From positions 2,387,069-2,451,068 of the forward strand of contig NZ_CP059833.1 in assembly GCF_014117265.1 (NCBI RefSeq): a DNA stretch of 64,000 nucleotides, given 5' to 3'. The translations under genes and the position numbers were made by a program. Of the stretch, positions 26,174 through 35,648 are shown piece by piece. The stretch is from Corynebacterium hindlerae. GTDB taxonomy: Bacteria > Actinomycetota > Actinomycetes > Mycobacteriales > Mycobacteriaceae. Each line of letters opens with the position of its first letter. Within the stretch, counting starts at the first letter, position 1. The notes below the pieces were generated by a model that saw nothing but the letters and a program-made list of their open reading frames with translations, ran no database searches and was not told the origin of the DNA.

Positions 26174-27034
26174 ATGGAGTTTCTCAAGGCGTCGGTAGTG
26201 CCAGTGATTTGGTCCACAACCTACGTGGTCACCGCACAATTCCTTCCACCAGACCGCCCGATACTTGCCGCAATCTTGCGCGCACTGCCCGCCGGTTTAG
26301 TGCTGCTGCTGATCGTACGGACACTCCCCAAAGGGCAGTGGTGGTGGAAATCCTCGATCCTCGCACTAGCGAACTTCACAGGGTTCTTTGGGCTGCTATT
26401 TCTCGCCGCCTACCAACTCCCCAACGGCGTCGCCGCCGTGCTCACCAACACCTCACCATTGGTGGTCATGATTCTTGCTCCGTTTTTGTTGGGAGTTCGG
26501 GTCACCAGGATCCAGATCGGGGCGGGACTTGTCGCCGTCCTTGGTGTCGCAGGACTGACCCTCACCGGGCCCGTCGCACTCTCACCTCTTGGGGTTGTTG
26601 CTGGCTTGGGAGCAAGTGCCTGCATCGGAGCAGGTACCGTGCTTGCGAAACGCTGGGGACGCCCTGATGACGTACCACAAATCGCGGTGACCAGCTGGCA
26701 GCTGACCCTCGGTGGGTTATTCCCCGTGCCGTTTCTTGCCTGGGAAGGGTTGCCTGAGCGTCTCACCTGGGTAAACATTGCTGGCTATGCGTATCTGTCG
26801 ATCTTCGGCGCACTCATCGCCTACATCATCTGGTTCAGCGCCCTGGCACGGCTCGACGCCGTGCGGGTGGCTCTTCTCGCTCCTATCACCCCACTGTGCG
26901 CCACCCTCATCGCCGTCATTTTCGTGCACGAACGTCTGAGCGCCTTGCAATGGGCCGGAGGGGCTCTCGTGGTAGCGTCGTTGGCCGCAACCCAGCTGCT
27001 CCCAGCACTGATGAGAAAGAGGACACAACAGTAG
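26174..27034 (+). CDS. EamA/DMT family transporter
   Basis: 286 residues from ATG 26174 with GAAGGT upstream. Ten hydrophobic segments in two EamA repeats (GFFGLLFLAAYQLPNGVAAVL in the first, AYIIWFSALARLDAVRVALL in the second). It probably exports a small metabolite or drug. Divergent from the MarR gene, which is the likely regulator. Confidence 0.87.
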   Translation: MEFLKASVVPVIWSTTYVVTAQFLPPDRPILAAILRALPAGLVLLLIVRTLPKGQWWWKSSILALANFTGFFGLLFLAAYQLPNGVAAVLTNTSPLVVMILAPFLLGVRVTRIQIGAGLVAVLGVAGLTLTGPVALSPLGVVAGLGASACIGAGTVLAKRWGRPDDVPQIAVTSWQLTLGGLFPVPFLAWEGLPERLTWVNIAGYAYLSIFGALIAYIIWFSALARLDAVRVALLAPITPLCATLIAVIFVHERLSALQWAGGALVVASLAATQLLPALMRKRTQQ

Positions 27035-27075
27035 GTTTTCTCTACACTTGGCCATGATCAGCGATGGGAGAAAAC

Positions 27076-27804
27076 ATGGCAATCTATGGCGAACTGTTTC
27101 AAAAATTCGAAGAAAACCAATCCACTGACCAATTCGTGCAGCAGAACCGGAAGTTGCTCAAGCTCAACCTGTCCCAAGGCCCCATTCAGGCCAAAGTCGG
27201 ATCGATGGTCTCCTATCAAGGCGATGTTCGCTTTCAAAACAAGGGTTCTGGCATCCTCGGAAAAATGTTTAAAAAACACGTCACTGGTGAAGGCGTGGAA
27301 ATGATGGAGATCTCCGGTACCGGTCAGGTGTTCCTCGCTGATCTGGCACAGGAAGTACAAATCTTCTCCTTGGACAATGACACAGTGTCCGTCAACGGCA
27401 ATAACGTCCTCGCGTTTTCCTCCACCATTAATTGGGACGTCCACCGAGTAAAGGGTGGCGCAGTGATGACCGGAGGCCTATTCAACGTTTCCTTGCATGG
27501 CACCGGCTTCGTGGCCATCACCACCGAAGGTGAACCGATGGCCTTGAACGTATCCGAAGCCCCCACCTTCGCCGACCCACAAGCGGCCGTCCTATGGACC
27601 GGTGGCGTCACTATGCAGGTGAAAACCGACTTCTCCGGGGGCCTGCGCTCCATGATCCACGGCGGAACTGGTGAAGCTTTCCAACTCGCCTTTGGCGGTC
27701 ACGGCATCGTGGTCATCCAGCCATCCGAAGGGGAGAAATGGAACAAGCTCGCCACAGACGCCGGAACCACGTCCGGAAAAATGCTGGGGAGCTTGTTCGA
27801 ATAA
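27076..27804 (+). CDS. AIM24 family protein
   Basis: 242 residues from ATG 27076, chosen because GGGAG lies 6 nt upstream. The sequence is a beta-rich repeat fold with SLSQG-like start (KLNLSQGPIQAKVGSMVSYQ), GTGQVFLADLAQEVQIFSL and SGEGxVFxxxxG-type turns characteristic of the TIGR00266/DUF124 family. Paralogous AIM24 genes often occur in tandem in Actinobacteria; here it is single. Function unknown. Confidence 0.85.
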   Translation: MAIYGELFQKFEENQSTDQFVQQNRKLLKLNLSQGPIQAKVGSMVSYQGDVRFQNKGSGILGKMFKKHVTGEGVEMMEISGTGQVFLADLAQEVQIFSLDNDTVSVNGNNVLAFSSTINWDVHRVKGGAVMTGGLFNVSLHGTGFVAITTEGEPMALNVSEAPTFADPQAAVLWTGGVTMQVKTDFSGGLRSMIHGGTGEAFQLAFGGHGIVVIQPSEGEKWNKLATDAGTTSGKMLGSLFE

Positions 27805-27876
27805 AACGGCCGGAGTAGAAAGCGACGATGCTAAGTCTGAGAAGATGGCGCCGATTTCGTAGTTAATGAAGTACTG

Positions 27877-27925
27877 CTAGAAGGCTTGTTTCGAGCTGCT
27901 GACTGGCTCGGCACAAGCCTTCTAG
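27877..27925. terminator. Long hairpin downstream of AIM24 gene
   Basis: CTAGAAGGCTTGT and ACAAGCCTTCTAG form a 13-bp perfect stem, with CGAGC/GCTCG nested inside. No T tract follows on either strand, so it may not act as a classical terminator. Confidence 0.45.
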
Positions 27926-27951
27926 GTGGGTAACAGGGCGAAGCCAAGGCC

Positions 27952-28245
27952 CTAAACTAGCTTAAACAGTATCATTGTGACTACTAGAACTGTCGCTGCA
28001 ACAGCGCTCCACAGGAGGATAGTTCGGTCTTGTCTGGATTTTACTTCCGTAGATGCAGTGGCCTCAGAATCATTTCTGTTTCTTTCGCGCATGAAGAAAA
28101 TGAACTCTCCTGCAGCAAAGTAGATAATAAATGAGACTATGACGAGCCACCATGGCATGTCATCGCCAAGGCTTTTCACAGGGAAAGCCAAGATTATTGC
28201 GATAAGTAGCGCAGTGAGGTGTTGCTCCAAAGAGATTCGAGACAT
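27952..28245 (-). CDS. Small membrane protein (97 aa)
   Basis: Start ATG 28245 with AGGGAAATCA upstream. Three hydrophobic segments: residues about 8-25, 32-52 and 75-96, with a charged cytoplasmic loop between the last two (MRERNRNDSEATASTEVKSRQDR). No family recognised. Its A+T-rich surroundings differ from the neighbours, suggesting acquired DNA. Confidence 0.6.
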   Translation of the reverse strand: MSRISLEQHLTALLIAIILAFPVKSLGDDMPWWLVIVSFIIYFAAGEFIFFMRERNRNDSEATASTEVKSRQDRTILLWSAVAATVLVVTMILFKLV

Positions 28246-28490
28246 TGATTTCCCTAACACGCTACGGCTTTAACTGGGGTGGCCGTGGCAGTGCCGGTAA
28301 AGAAGATTAATGGCATACATGCTGCAAATGCCATTAGCTTTGAGGCTCGCGTGAGATTCTCCTGTCATGGTTACTAAATGGACTGAAAACACAATCCTAA
28401 CTTGTTTGTGATTGTGCTCTCATCACTAGGATATATGTAGTTTTTTGGCATGTAGCAAATTTGACAAAAATTTTTATTAAGAACGAAAAA
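28246..28490. other. A+T-rich intergenic stretch
   Basis: No convincing gene. A 26-codon minus-strand frame (MAFAACMPLIFF..., around 28260-28340) resembles the hydrophobic start of a secreted protein but has no ribosome binding site and ends at once, so it may be a remnant. The stretch is clearly A+T richer than the surrounding DNA. Confidence 0.35.
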
Positions 28491-28531
28491 GCTCGGTTGT
28501 CTCCACAACAATTCCGTGGAGACAACCGAGC
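28486..28531 (-). terminator. Terminator of gcvPTH
   Basis: A 16-bp perfect stem (28491-28506 with 28516-28531, GCTCGGTTGTCTCCAC) and a run of T on the minus strand after it. It lies 20 nt after the gcvH stop. Confidence 0.9.
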
Positions 28532-28550
28532 AAAATTACGCGGAAATAAA

Positions 28551-28928
28551 CTAGAGGCCGTTCTTCTCGGCGTATTCCGCAGCCGTCATCAGCGGACCAA
28601 CCTCGGTGATCTGGACCTCGAAGAGCCAGCCAGCGTCGAAAGGATCGGAGTTGATGGTCTCCGGCGCGTCAGCCAGCTCCTCGTTCACGGCGGTCACAGT
28701 ACCGGTGACCGGGGAGAAAATGTCAGACACCGACTTGGTGGATTCCACCTCACCAGCAGACTCGCCGATTTCGACGGTGTCACCGACGGCTGGCAGGTCA
28801 ACGTAGACGATCTCGCCCAGGGCATTGGCAGCAAAATCAGTGATGCCAACCTTGGCGGTGGCGCCCACCTCAGCGGAGTCAATCCACTCGTGGTCTGCCG
28901 AGTAAGAGAAGTTTTCAGGCAAAGACAT
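28551..28928 (-). CDS. gcvH: Glycine cleavage system H protein
   Basis: 125 residues, a single lipoyl-type domain with the modified Lys65 in GEVESTKSVSD. It carries the aminomethyl group between GcvP, GcvT and the lipoamide dehydrogenase. Last gene of the gcvPTH operon, 5 nt after gcvT. LipB and LipA encoded 4 kb away would lipoylate it. Confidence 0.96.
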   Translation of the reverse strand: MSLPENFSYSADHEWIDSAEVGATAKVGITDFAANALGEIVYVDLPAVGDTVEIGESAGEVESTKSVSDIFSPVTGTVTAVNEELADAPETINSDPFDAGWLFEVQITEVGPLMTAAEYAEKNGL

Positions 28929-28933
28929 AGTTT

Positions 28934-30007
28934 CTAGTCCTTTGGTCGAGAGTAAAACGGAAGAGTAACCACAGTGTACGTGTGCTTCTTGCCACGGATA
29001 TCCACATCGAGGGTGTGTCCCTCCGTGGCGTGTTCCGCATCCACGTAGGCCATAGCAATCGGGTAGCCGAGAGTCGGGGAGAGCTGCCCAGAGGTGACCA
29101 CACCGATCTCCTCGCCAGCAGGGGAAAGCACCACGGAACCAGCGCGTGCCGCACGACGACCCTCGCCCTGCAAACCGACCAGTTTCCGGGCCGGGGCGTA
29201 GTCTGCAAGTAGCACGGCAGATCCCACGAAGTCCTCTGTCTTCTTCTTGGAGACGAGCACGCCCAGACCAGCATCCGCAGGCTGCAAATTCAGGGTCAGC
29301 TCGTGGCCGTACAGTGGCATGCCGGCTTCGAGGCGGAGGGAGTCACGGCACGCGAGTCCGCAGGGTAGCAGGTTGAAGGAAGAACCGGCGTCGATAAGCG
29401 CCTGCCACAGTGCCGGCGCCTCGGAGGCAGGGAGGAAAAGCTCGAAGCCGTCCTCGCCGGTGTAGCCAGTGCGAGCGAGCAGCACATCGTGGCCGAGGAT
29501 GCTGGCCGGTGCGGAAGAGTAGTACCTCAGCTCGGGGATATCGCCGAGCATTTCGGCTGCGCGGGGACCCTGCACCGCGATGAGGGCAATGTCAGCCGAC
29601 TCATCCTTGACGGTGACGTCAAAGTCCTTAGCCCGCTCCACCAACTCTGCCGCGACCGTGGTGGCATTGCCCGCGTTCGGGACCACCATGAACTCGGCCT
29701 CGCCGAGGCGGTACACGATGAGGTCATCAATGATGTGCCCCTGTTCATTCACGATCATCGTGTACTTCGCCTTGCCCACGGCGATCGCGGACAACTGCGA
29801 AATCAACGCATAATCGAGGAACCGTCCAGCCTCAGCGCCGGTGACGCGAACCTCGCCCATGTGAGAAAGGTCGAACAGGCCCACGTTGGTGCGGACGGCG
29901 CGGTGCTCGTCAAGCTCGTTGCCGTAGCGCAGCGGCATCTCCCAGCCACCGAAATCAGTGAACAGAGCGCCGAGCTTCTCGTGCTCAGCATGAAGTGGAC
30001 TCAGCAT
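28934..30007 (-). CDS. gcvT: Glycine cleavage system T protein (aminomethyltransferase)
   Basis: 357 residues, folate-binding GcvT fold: GWEMPLRYGN near the start, LFDLSHMGEVRVTG, GYTGEDGFELFLP and the C-terminal barrel with GVVTSGQLSPTLGYPIAMAYVD. It takes the aminomethyl group from GcvH, yielding 5,10-methylene-tetrahydrofolate and ammonia. Starts immediately after gcvP stops. Confidence 0.96.
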   Translation of the reverse strand: MLSPLHAEHEKLGALFTDFGGWEMPLRYGNELDEHRAVRTNVGLFDLSHMGEVRVTGAEAGRFLDYALISQLSAIAVGKAKYTMIVNEQGHIIDDLIVYRLGEAEFMVVPNAGNATTVAAELVERAKDFDVTVKDESADIALIAVQGPRAAEMLGDIPELRYYSSAPASILGHDVLLARTGYTGEDGFELFLPASEAPALWQALIDAGSSFNLLPCGLACRDSLRLEAGMPLYGHELTLNLQPADAGLGVLVSKKKTEDFVGSAVLLADYAPARKLVGLQGEGRRAARAGSVVLSPAGEEIGVVTSGQLSPTLGYPIAMAYVDAEHATEGHTLDVDIRGKKHTYTVVTLPFYSRPKD

Positions 30008-32848
30008 TTACTCGTTTCCTTCCATATCGAAAGCCTCAGGTGGTGGGCAAGAACAGACCAGGTTGCGGTCACCGTATGCCTCGTTGATGCGGCGCACGGC
30101 AGGGTAGTACTTGGTGCGCAGCAGACCAGGAACCGGGAAGACAGCCTGCTGACGGGAGAACTGATACGGCCACTCATCAGCAGCCGCTGCGGGCGCGGTA
30201 AATGGCGAGTGCGTCAGCACGGAATCCTCGAGGGCGATCTTGCCGTCGATGATCTCCTGGATCTCTGCGCGGATACTGCGCATCGCCTCAATGAAGCGGT
30301 CCAGTTCGGCCAGATCTTCGGACTCGGTTGGCTCCACCATCAACGTTCCGGCGACGGGGAACGCCAACGTAGGGGCATGGAAACCGTAATCCACCAGACG
30401 TTTTGCTACATCGGTTGCGGTGACGCCGGACTGCTTCGTCAGCTCGCGAATATCCAAGATACATTCGTGGGCGACCAGGCCGTTCTCACCGGTGTACAGG
30501 GTCGGGAAGTGGTCCTTCAGCTGTGCGGAAATGTAGTTAGCGCCCAGGATCGCAGTGCGGGTTGCCTCCCGCAGCCCCTCGGTGCCCATCATCGCAATGT
30601 AGGCCCACGGGATCGGGAGAACGCCGGCGGAGCCATGGACAGCACCGGCGATCGGAACACCCTGTCCGGTTCCCACTGCCGCGCGCGGATCCACGTCGCG
30701 GGCATCGGTCGGCAGGAACGGAACCAGGTGCTCAGCCACGCACACCGGGCCGACACCCGGTCCGCCGCCACCGTGCGGGATGGTGAACGTCTTGTGCAGG
30801 TTCAGGTGGGAGACATCGCCACCAAATTCACCCGGTGCCGCCACACCGGTCAGGGCGTTCATATTCGCGCCGTCGATGTAGACCTGGCCCCCTGCATCAT
30901 GGATCTTCTTGCACACGGTACGGACAGTGTCTTCGAACACGCCGTGGGTGGATGGGTAGGTGATCATGATGCCCGCGATGTGGTCACCGTGCTTGGCGAT
31001 CTTCTCATCCAGATCAGCAAGATCAATAGACCCGTCCGGCGCGGTAGCAACCACCACAACGCGAAGGTTAGCCAGCGTGGCAGAAGCGGCGTTAGTGCCG
31101 TGGGCGGACTGTGGGATCAAGATGATGTCTCGGCCTTTGTCGCCGTTAGCCACGTGGTAGCGACGAATCGCAAGCAGACCAGCGAGCTCACCCATCGCAC
31201 CACTAGGAGGCTGTACGGACACCTTGGCGTAGCCGGTGAGGCTTGCGAGCCACTGTTCCAGCTCCGAGATGAGGTCCTGCCAGCCCTGCGCGTCCTCAAC
31301 CGGCGCGTATGGGTGAATGTTGGCGAACCCAGGGTAAGAAATGGCCTCCATACCGGCGGTGGGGTTGAGCTTCATGGTGCAGGAACCCAGCGGGATCATC
31401 GTGCGATCCAGAGCCAGGTCGCGGTCACCCAGCATGCGGATATAGCGCATCATCTGGGTTTCGGAGTGCACCTGGTTGAAGATCGGGTGGGTGAGAAACT
31501 CAGTGGTGCGGGCAAGGTCCGCAGGCACGGCGTCAAGCTTTTCGCTAGTGGCAGTAGCGCCGAGGACGTCGAAAAGTGCTGCGACGTCCGCGCTGGTGGC
31601 AGACTCGCCGAAGCTGACCGACACCTTGTCGTTTCCAATAGCGCGGATCAGGTAACCAGCCTCAGCAGCTTTAGCCACAATGGCGTCTGCATCTGCGACT
31701 CGCACGGTGACGGTGTCGAAGAACGTGTCATGAACCAGGTCATCTTTCACCGCTGCAGCAAATGAGGTTGCCAGCCCGTGGATTCGGTCCGCGATCGCCT
31801 TCAGCCCGGTTGGGCCGTGGTACACCGCGTACATCGAGGCAGCGACAGCGAGTAGAGCCTGCGCGGTACAGATGTTAGAGGTCGCCTTTTCGCGACGAAT
31901 GTGCTGTTCACGGGTCTGCAAAGCCAGGCGGTAGGAAGGGTGGCCGTCGGCATCGATCGACACACCTACCAGGCGACCCGGCATCTGTCGCTTGAGCTTG
32001 TCAGAAACCGCCATGTACGCGGCGTGCGGGCCGCCATAGAACAGCGGAACACCAAACCGCTGAGAGGTGCCGACCGCAATATCAGCACTCAGGGTGCCTG
32101 GCGCCTCCAGGATGGTCAACGCAAGCAGATCAGCTGCCACAGTGGCTAGGCCTCCGCGCTCGTGGATAGCGTCAATCACGGCCTTCGGATTGGTGACGTC
32201 ACCTTCAGTACCTGGGTAGGCAATGACAACACCGACGAGGTCTTCGCCAACCAGCCCGTCACTGAGGTCGGTGATTTCCACCTCGAGGTCAATAGCACGG
32301 GCGCGCTCGGCCGCCACAGACAGGATTTGTGGGTGCAGGCGGGAATCCAAGACAACGCGGCGCCCCTTGCGCACCGCGCGGCTCATCAGGCCCACCGCCT
32401 CGGCCACGGCAGTCGCTTCGTCCAGCAGGGAGGCGTTAGCGATCGGTAGATCGGTGAGCTCTTCCACCATCGTCTGGAAGTTCAGCAGAGCCTCCAGGCG
32501 CCCTTGGGAAATTTCTGGCTGGTAGGGGGTGTAGGCGGTGTACCAGCCCGCGTCTTCCAGCACGCCACGACGGATGACGGGTGGGGTGATGGTGTCATGG
32601 TAGCCCTGACCATAAAACGCGCGCTTAACGACGTTCCGTCCCGCGTATTCCCCAAGCTTGGCCTGTGCCTCGTGCTCAGAAAGCGGTGAAATCGTCTGCG
32701 GTAGCTCTTGGAGCAAAATGTCGGCTGGTACCGCGTCCTTGATGAGGTCATCGACGGTGGTGTAGCCGATGGCGGAAAGCATATGTTCGGTTTCTTGTGC
32801 ATCGGGCCCAAGGTGTCGGGCCAGGAAAGAATGCACTTGTTGTGACAT
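30008..32848 (-). CDS. gcvP: Glycine dehydrogenase (decarboxylating), P protein
   Basis: 946 residues from ATG 32848 (GGAG 8 nt upstream). Single-chain P protein: N-terminal half starts FLARHLGPDAQETEHML, and the C-terminal half has the PLP-binding Lys686 in HLNLHKTFTIPHGGGGPG and PSGAMGELAGLL. It decarboxylates glycine and passes the methylamine to GcvH. First gene of the gcvPTH operon. No glycine riboswitch consensus was recognised in the short upstream region. C. glutamicum reportedly lacks this system, so this is a point of difference. Confidence 0.96.
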   Translation of the reverse strand: MSQQVHSFLARHLGPDAQETEHMLSAIGYTTVDDLIKDAVPADILLQELPQTISPLSEHEAQAKLGEYAGRNVVKRAFYGQGYHDTITPPVIRRGVLEDAGWYTAYTPYQPEISQGRLEALLNFQTMVEELTDLPIANASLLDEATAVAEAVGLMSRAVRKGRRVVLDSRLHPQILSVAAERARAIDLEVEITDLSDGLVGEDLVGVVIAYPGTEGDVTNPKAVIDAIHERGGLATVAADLLALTILEAPGTLSADIAVGTSQRFGVPLFYGGPHAAYMAVSDKLKRQMPGRLVGVSIDADGHPSYRLALQTREQHIRREKATSNICTAQALLAVAASMYAVYHGPTGLKAIADRIHGLATSFAAAVKDDLVHDTFFDTVTVRVADADAIVAKAAEAGYLIRAIGNDKVSVSFGESATSADVAALFDVLGATATSEKLDAVPADLARTTEFLTHPIFNQVHSETQMMRYIRMLGDRDLALDRTMIPLGSCTMKLNPTAGMEAISYPGFANIHPYAPVEDAQGWQDLISELEQWLASLTGYAKVSVQPPSGAMGELAGLLAIRRYHVANGDKGRDIILIPQSAHGTNAASATLANLRVVVVATAPDGSIDLADLDEKIAKHGDHIAGIMITYPSTHGVFEDTVRTVCKKIHDAGGQVYIDGANMNALTGVAAPGEFGGDVSHLNLHKTFTIPHGGGGPGVGPVCVAEHLVPFLPTDARDVDPRAAVGTGQGVPIAGAVHGSAGVLPIPWAYIAMMGTEGLREATRTAILGANYISAQLKDHFPTLYTGENGLVAHECILDIRELTKQSGVTATDVAKRLVDYGFHAPTLAFPVAGTLMVEPTESEDLAELDRFIEAMRSIRAEIQEIIDGKIALEDSVLTHSPFTAPAAAADEWPYQFSRQQAVFPVPGLLRTKYYPAVRRINEAYGDRNLVCSCPPPEAFDMEGNE

Positions 32849-32967
32849 GTAGTGTGCTCCTAGCTTTCGGAGAAAACGTGTAGAAAGTTTGTTTTCATGT
32901 TTCCACAATTGGGGGTGGCTGTGGGGTAAGTTTTACAAACTATGCATGCTTGTTTTGAGTATGCAAA

Positions 32968-33005
32968 AGCACCCCCGCTGAGGTGGGTTTTTCAGTGGGG
33001 GTGCT
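32968..33005 (-). terminator. Terminator of the E2 gene
   Basis: AGCACCCCCGCTGA / TCAGTGGGGGTGCT, a 14-bp stem with one wobble, followed on the minus strand by TTTTGC. It lies about 32 nt past the E2 stop and may work in both directions. Confidence 0.85.
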
Positions 33006-33037
33006 GTTGTTTTATGCGTTCTGTTCTATAGAACTGC

Positions 33038-35053
33038 TTAGACTTCTAGGTCTGCCGTGAAGTCGATGTTCTCCAGGCGGTCGCGGACGGTCGTCATGAA
33101 GCGGCCTGCGTCTGCGCCGTCGATCAGCTGGTGATCGTAGGTCATTGGCAGGAACACCATCTGACGGATCGCGATGGCGTCGTTGCCGTCCTCGGTGACG
33201 ACCACTGGGCGCTTCACGATCGCGCCGGTACCGATCATGGCTGCCTGTGGTGGAACTAGGATTGGGGTGTCGGACAGCGCGCCCTCGGAACCGATGTTGG
33301 TGATGGTGAACGTGCCACCCATCAGGTCATTTGGCTTGAGCTTGCTGTTGCGAGCCCGGTCTGCGAGGTCCACGATGGCCTTGGCCAGCTCAGGCAGGGA
33401 CATGTCCTGTGCGTTGTGGATGACAGGGGAGAGGAGACCAGCAGGCGTGTCGACGGCAATGCCCAGGTTCACGGCCTCGTGGTAGGTGATCTCCTTGGTC
33501 TCAGCGTTGTAGGATGCGTTGACGTTCGGGTGGGACACCAGAGCTTCGACCACTGCCTTGGCAAAGAATGGCAGGTAGGTGAGGTTCACGCCGTGCTTGT
33601 CCTGGAAGGCAGGCTTGTTAGCCTTGCGCAGCTCAGCGATGCGGGTCATGTCAACCTCGTGCAGCTGGGTGAGCTGTGCAGCGCCGTGCAGGGACTCGAG
33701 GGTCTTCACCGCGGTGATCTCGCGAATGCGGTTCACCCGAACCGTGGTGCCACGCAGCTTGGCCTTCTCCGGATCCACAGACTTGGTGGACACGTTCTTG
33801 GCAGGGGTGGCAGCAGCAGCTGGGGCAGCGCCTTCACCTGCAGCGGCGAGAACATCCTGCTTGCGGATGCGGCCGCCCACGCCGGTGCCCTGAACCTTGG
33901 ACAGGTCAACGCCGTGCTTGTCGGCGAGCTTACGTACTAGTGGGGTGACGTAAGGGGCGTCGGAGTTGTCGACCTTAGGAGATTCCTTCTTAGGGGCCTC
34001 GACCTTAGCGGCGACTTCTTCCTTAGGAGTTTCTTCCTTAGGAGCTTCTTCCTTCTTTGGTGCCTCTTCCTTAGGAGCTTCCTCCTTAGGAGCTTCTTCC
34101 TTCTTTGGTGCGGAGCCGTCGCCGATGCGGACGATGACTTCGCCGACATCGACGGTGTCGTCTTCCTCAAACAGGATTTCCACGATGGTGCCTGCTACTG
34201 GGGAAGGAACTTCGGTGTCGACCTTGTCGGTGGAGACTTCGAGCAGTGGCTCGTCGACCTCGACGGTGTCGCCGACGGACTTGAGCCAGCGGGTGATGGT
34301 GCCCTCGGTGACGGACTCGCCGAGCTCTGGCATCTTCACATCGGTGCTCTCACCGGAACCTGCGGAACCAGCAGACGCAGCTTCGTCAACGGTGGCGTTG
34401 TCGTCCTTGGTCTCGGCTTCCTTGGTTGCAGCCTCGGAAGGCTGAGCTGGCTCCTCCTTAGGAGCTTCTTCCTTCTTTGGTGCGGAGCCGTCGCCGATGC
34501 GGACGATGACTTCGCCGACATCGACGGTGTCGTCTTCCTCAAACAGGATTTCCACGATGGTGCCTGTTACTGGGGAAGGAACTTCGGTGTCGACCTTGTC
34601 GGTGGAGACTTCGAGCAGTGGCTCGTCGACCTCGACGGTGTCGCCGACGGACTTGAGCCAGCGGGTGATGGTGCCCTCGGTGACGGACTCGCCGAGCTCT
34701 GGCATCTTCACATCGGTGCTCTCACCGGATGCTGCGCCACCCTTTGGTTCTTCCTTCGGAGCTTCCTCCTTAGGGGCTTCTTCCTTTGCAGGCTCTTCCT
34801 TGGCAGGCTCTTCGCCTTCTTCGCCGATCTCTGCGATGATTTCGCCGACATCGACGGTGTCGTCTTCCTCAAACAGGATCTTGGTCAGTACGCCGGAGGC
34901 CGGTGCAGGGATTTCGGTGTCGACCTTATCCGTGGAAACTTCGAGCAACGGCTCATCGGCGGTGACGGTGTCACCGACCTGCTTCAGCCAGCGGGTAATC
35001 GTGCCTTCGGTTACTGATTCACCGAGCTCGGGCATCTCGACAGAAAACGCCAT
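33038..35053 (-). CDS. Dihydrolipoamide acyltransferase (E2), three lipoyl domains
   Basis: 671 residues. Lipoyl domains at about 1-78, 112-188 and 236-312 with modified lysines Lys43, Lys153 and Lys277 (STDKVDTE). Between them are Lys/Glu/Pro/Ala linkers. A peripheral-subunit-binding domain (about 368-402) and a catalytic acyltransferase domain with [14 protein letters not shown] near the end follow. In corynebacteria this protein (AceF/SucB) serves both pyruvate dehydrogenase and, with OdhA, 2-oxoglutarate dehydrogenase. Domains 2 and 3 are almost identical even in DNA (34.1-34.35 and 34.46-34.73 kb), suggesting recent duplication or gene conversion. Confidence 0.94.
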   Translation of the reverse strand: MAFSVEMPELGESVTEGTITRWLKQVGDTVTADEPLLEVSTDKVDTEIPAPASGVLTKILFEEDDTVDVGEIIAEIGEEGEEPAKEEPAKEEAPKEEAPKEEPKGGAASGESTDVKMPELGESVTEGTITRWLKSVGDTVEVDEPLLEVSTDKVDTEVPSPVTGTIVEILFEEDDTVDVGEVIVRIGDGSAPKKEEAPKEEPAQPSEAATKEAETKDDNATVDEAASAGSAGSGESTDVKMPELGESVTEGTITRWLKSVGDTVEVDEPLLEVSTDKVDTEVPSPVAGTIVEILFEEDDTVDVGEVIVRIGDGSAPKKEEAPKEEAPKEEAPKKEEAPKEETPKEEVAAKVEAPKKESPKVDNSDAPYVTPLVRKLADKHGVDLSKVQGTGVGGRIRKQDVLAAAGEGAAPAAAATPAKNVSTKSVDPEKAKLRGTTVRVNRIREITAVKTLESLHGAAQLTQLHEVDMTRIAELRKANKPAFQDKHGVNLTYLPFFAKAVVEALVSHPNVNASYNAETKEITYHEAVNLGIAVDTPAGLLSPVIHNAQDMSLPELAKAIVDLADRARNSKLKPNDLMGGTFTITNIGSEGALSDTPILVPPQAAMIGTGAIVKRPVVVTEDGNDAIAIRQMVFLPMTYDHQLIDGADAGRFMTTVRDRLENIDFTADLEV

Positions 35054-35166
35054 TGTGCAGGACTCCTAAACGTGTAGGTCTAAAAACGATATCGATACTT
35101 CAATAGCGTACCGGTTTGCGTCCGCGTATGTCGCAGATAGGTGGTGTCGTTTCCGAAAAAACCACT

Positions 35167-35172
35167 TACAAT
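35167..35172 (+). promoter_or_regulatory. -10 hexamer of 128-residue gene (leaderless)
   Basis: TACAAT ends 8 nt before the GTG at 35181; no Shine-Dalgarno. The divergent E2 gene starts at 35053. Confidence 0.5.
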
Positions 35173-35180
35173 GTCTGTTT

Positions 35181-35567
35181 GTGTTCAACCTTTTCGGCTC
35201 TCGACGTTCCAAGCCTGGGATCAAACCTCCGCGTGCTCCTGGCGATACCATCCGCGCGGAAGACCTTGACTATCTCCGCGACTGGTCACGCGGGCGCGCT
35301 TTTGTAGAGGGCTTCGTCGAGCCGGAAACGTTGGTGAATGAAATGAGCGTCGTCTTGGTGGACGAGTCGGGCGATTTCACCCGACGACGCATCGGTGGGC
35401 CCAAGGGCGTCGACGTGGTAGCAAAGCTGGGCATTCCGCTTTACGACGTCGAGGAGACCGGTTACCCGCAGCGCATGCGGGCGCGCATCGAACGTGATCG
35501 TCTCCTGCGCAAGCGCGAAGAACAGCAGCGCCGCCGCGCTCGGTTTGACCGGGGCGAATTGCCATAG
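35181..35567 (+). CDS. Conserved hypothetical protein (128 aa)
   Basis: GTG start at 35181, apparently leaderless. A soluble, very basic protein: N-terminal FGSRRSKPGIKPPRAPGD, a central region with GRAFVEGFVEPETLVNEMSVVLVDESGDFTRRRI and a C-terminal Arg-rich helix (MRARIERDRLLRKREEQQRRRARF). Genes of this kind lie between pepA and the E2 gene in other corynebacteria. No function known; the basic tail might bind nucleic acid. Confidence 0.7.
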   Translation: MFNLFGSRRSKPGIKPPRAPGDTIRAEDLDYLRDWSRGRAFVEGFVEPETLVNEMSVVLVDESGDFTRRRIGGPKGVDVVAKLGIPLYDVEETGYPQRMRARIERDRLLRKREEQQRRRARFDRGELP

Positions 35568-35598
35568 CGGAGTTAGCCCCTTAACCCGATGAAAACGT

Positions 35599-35639
35599 AT
35601 TCCCCGCACCCAAGGCGCTGTAACTAGGGTGCGGGGAAT
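35599..35639. terminator. Bidirectional terminator hairpin
   Basis: ATTCCCCGCACCC / GGGTGCGGGGAAT, a 13-bp perfect stem with a 15-nt loop between the convergent 128-residue gene and pepA. T-rich sequence follows mainly on the minus strand (ACGTTTTC). Confidence 0.75.
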
Positions 35640-35648
35640 TCGTCGTGC

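Noticed and set aside
29489..31765. 758-residue plus-strand open frame opposite gcvT/gcvP
   Set aside because: Antisense shadow of two certain genes; its composition (His/Arg/Val rich) is a by-product of codon bias.
32849..32967. Glycine riboswitch upstream of gcvP
   Set aside because: The expected paired GGAGAG/GAAGGGG blocks are absent, and a CTCC/GGAG hairpin over the ribosome site has only 4 bp.
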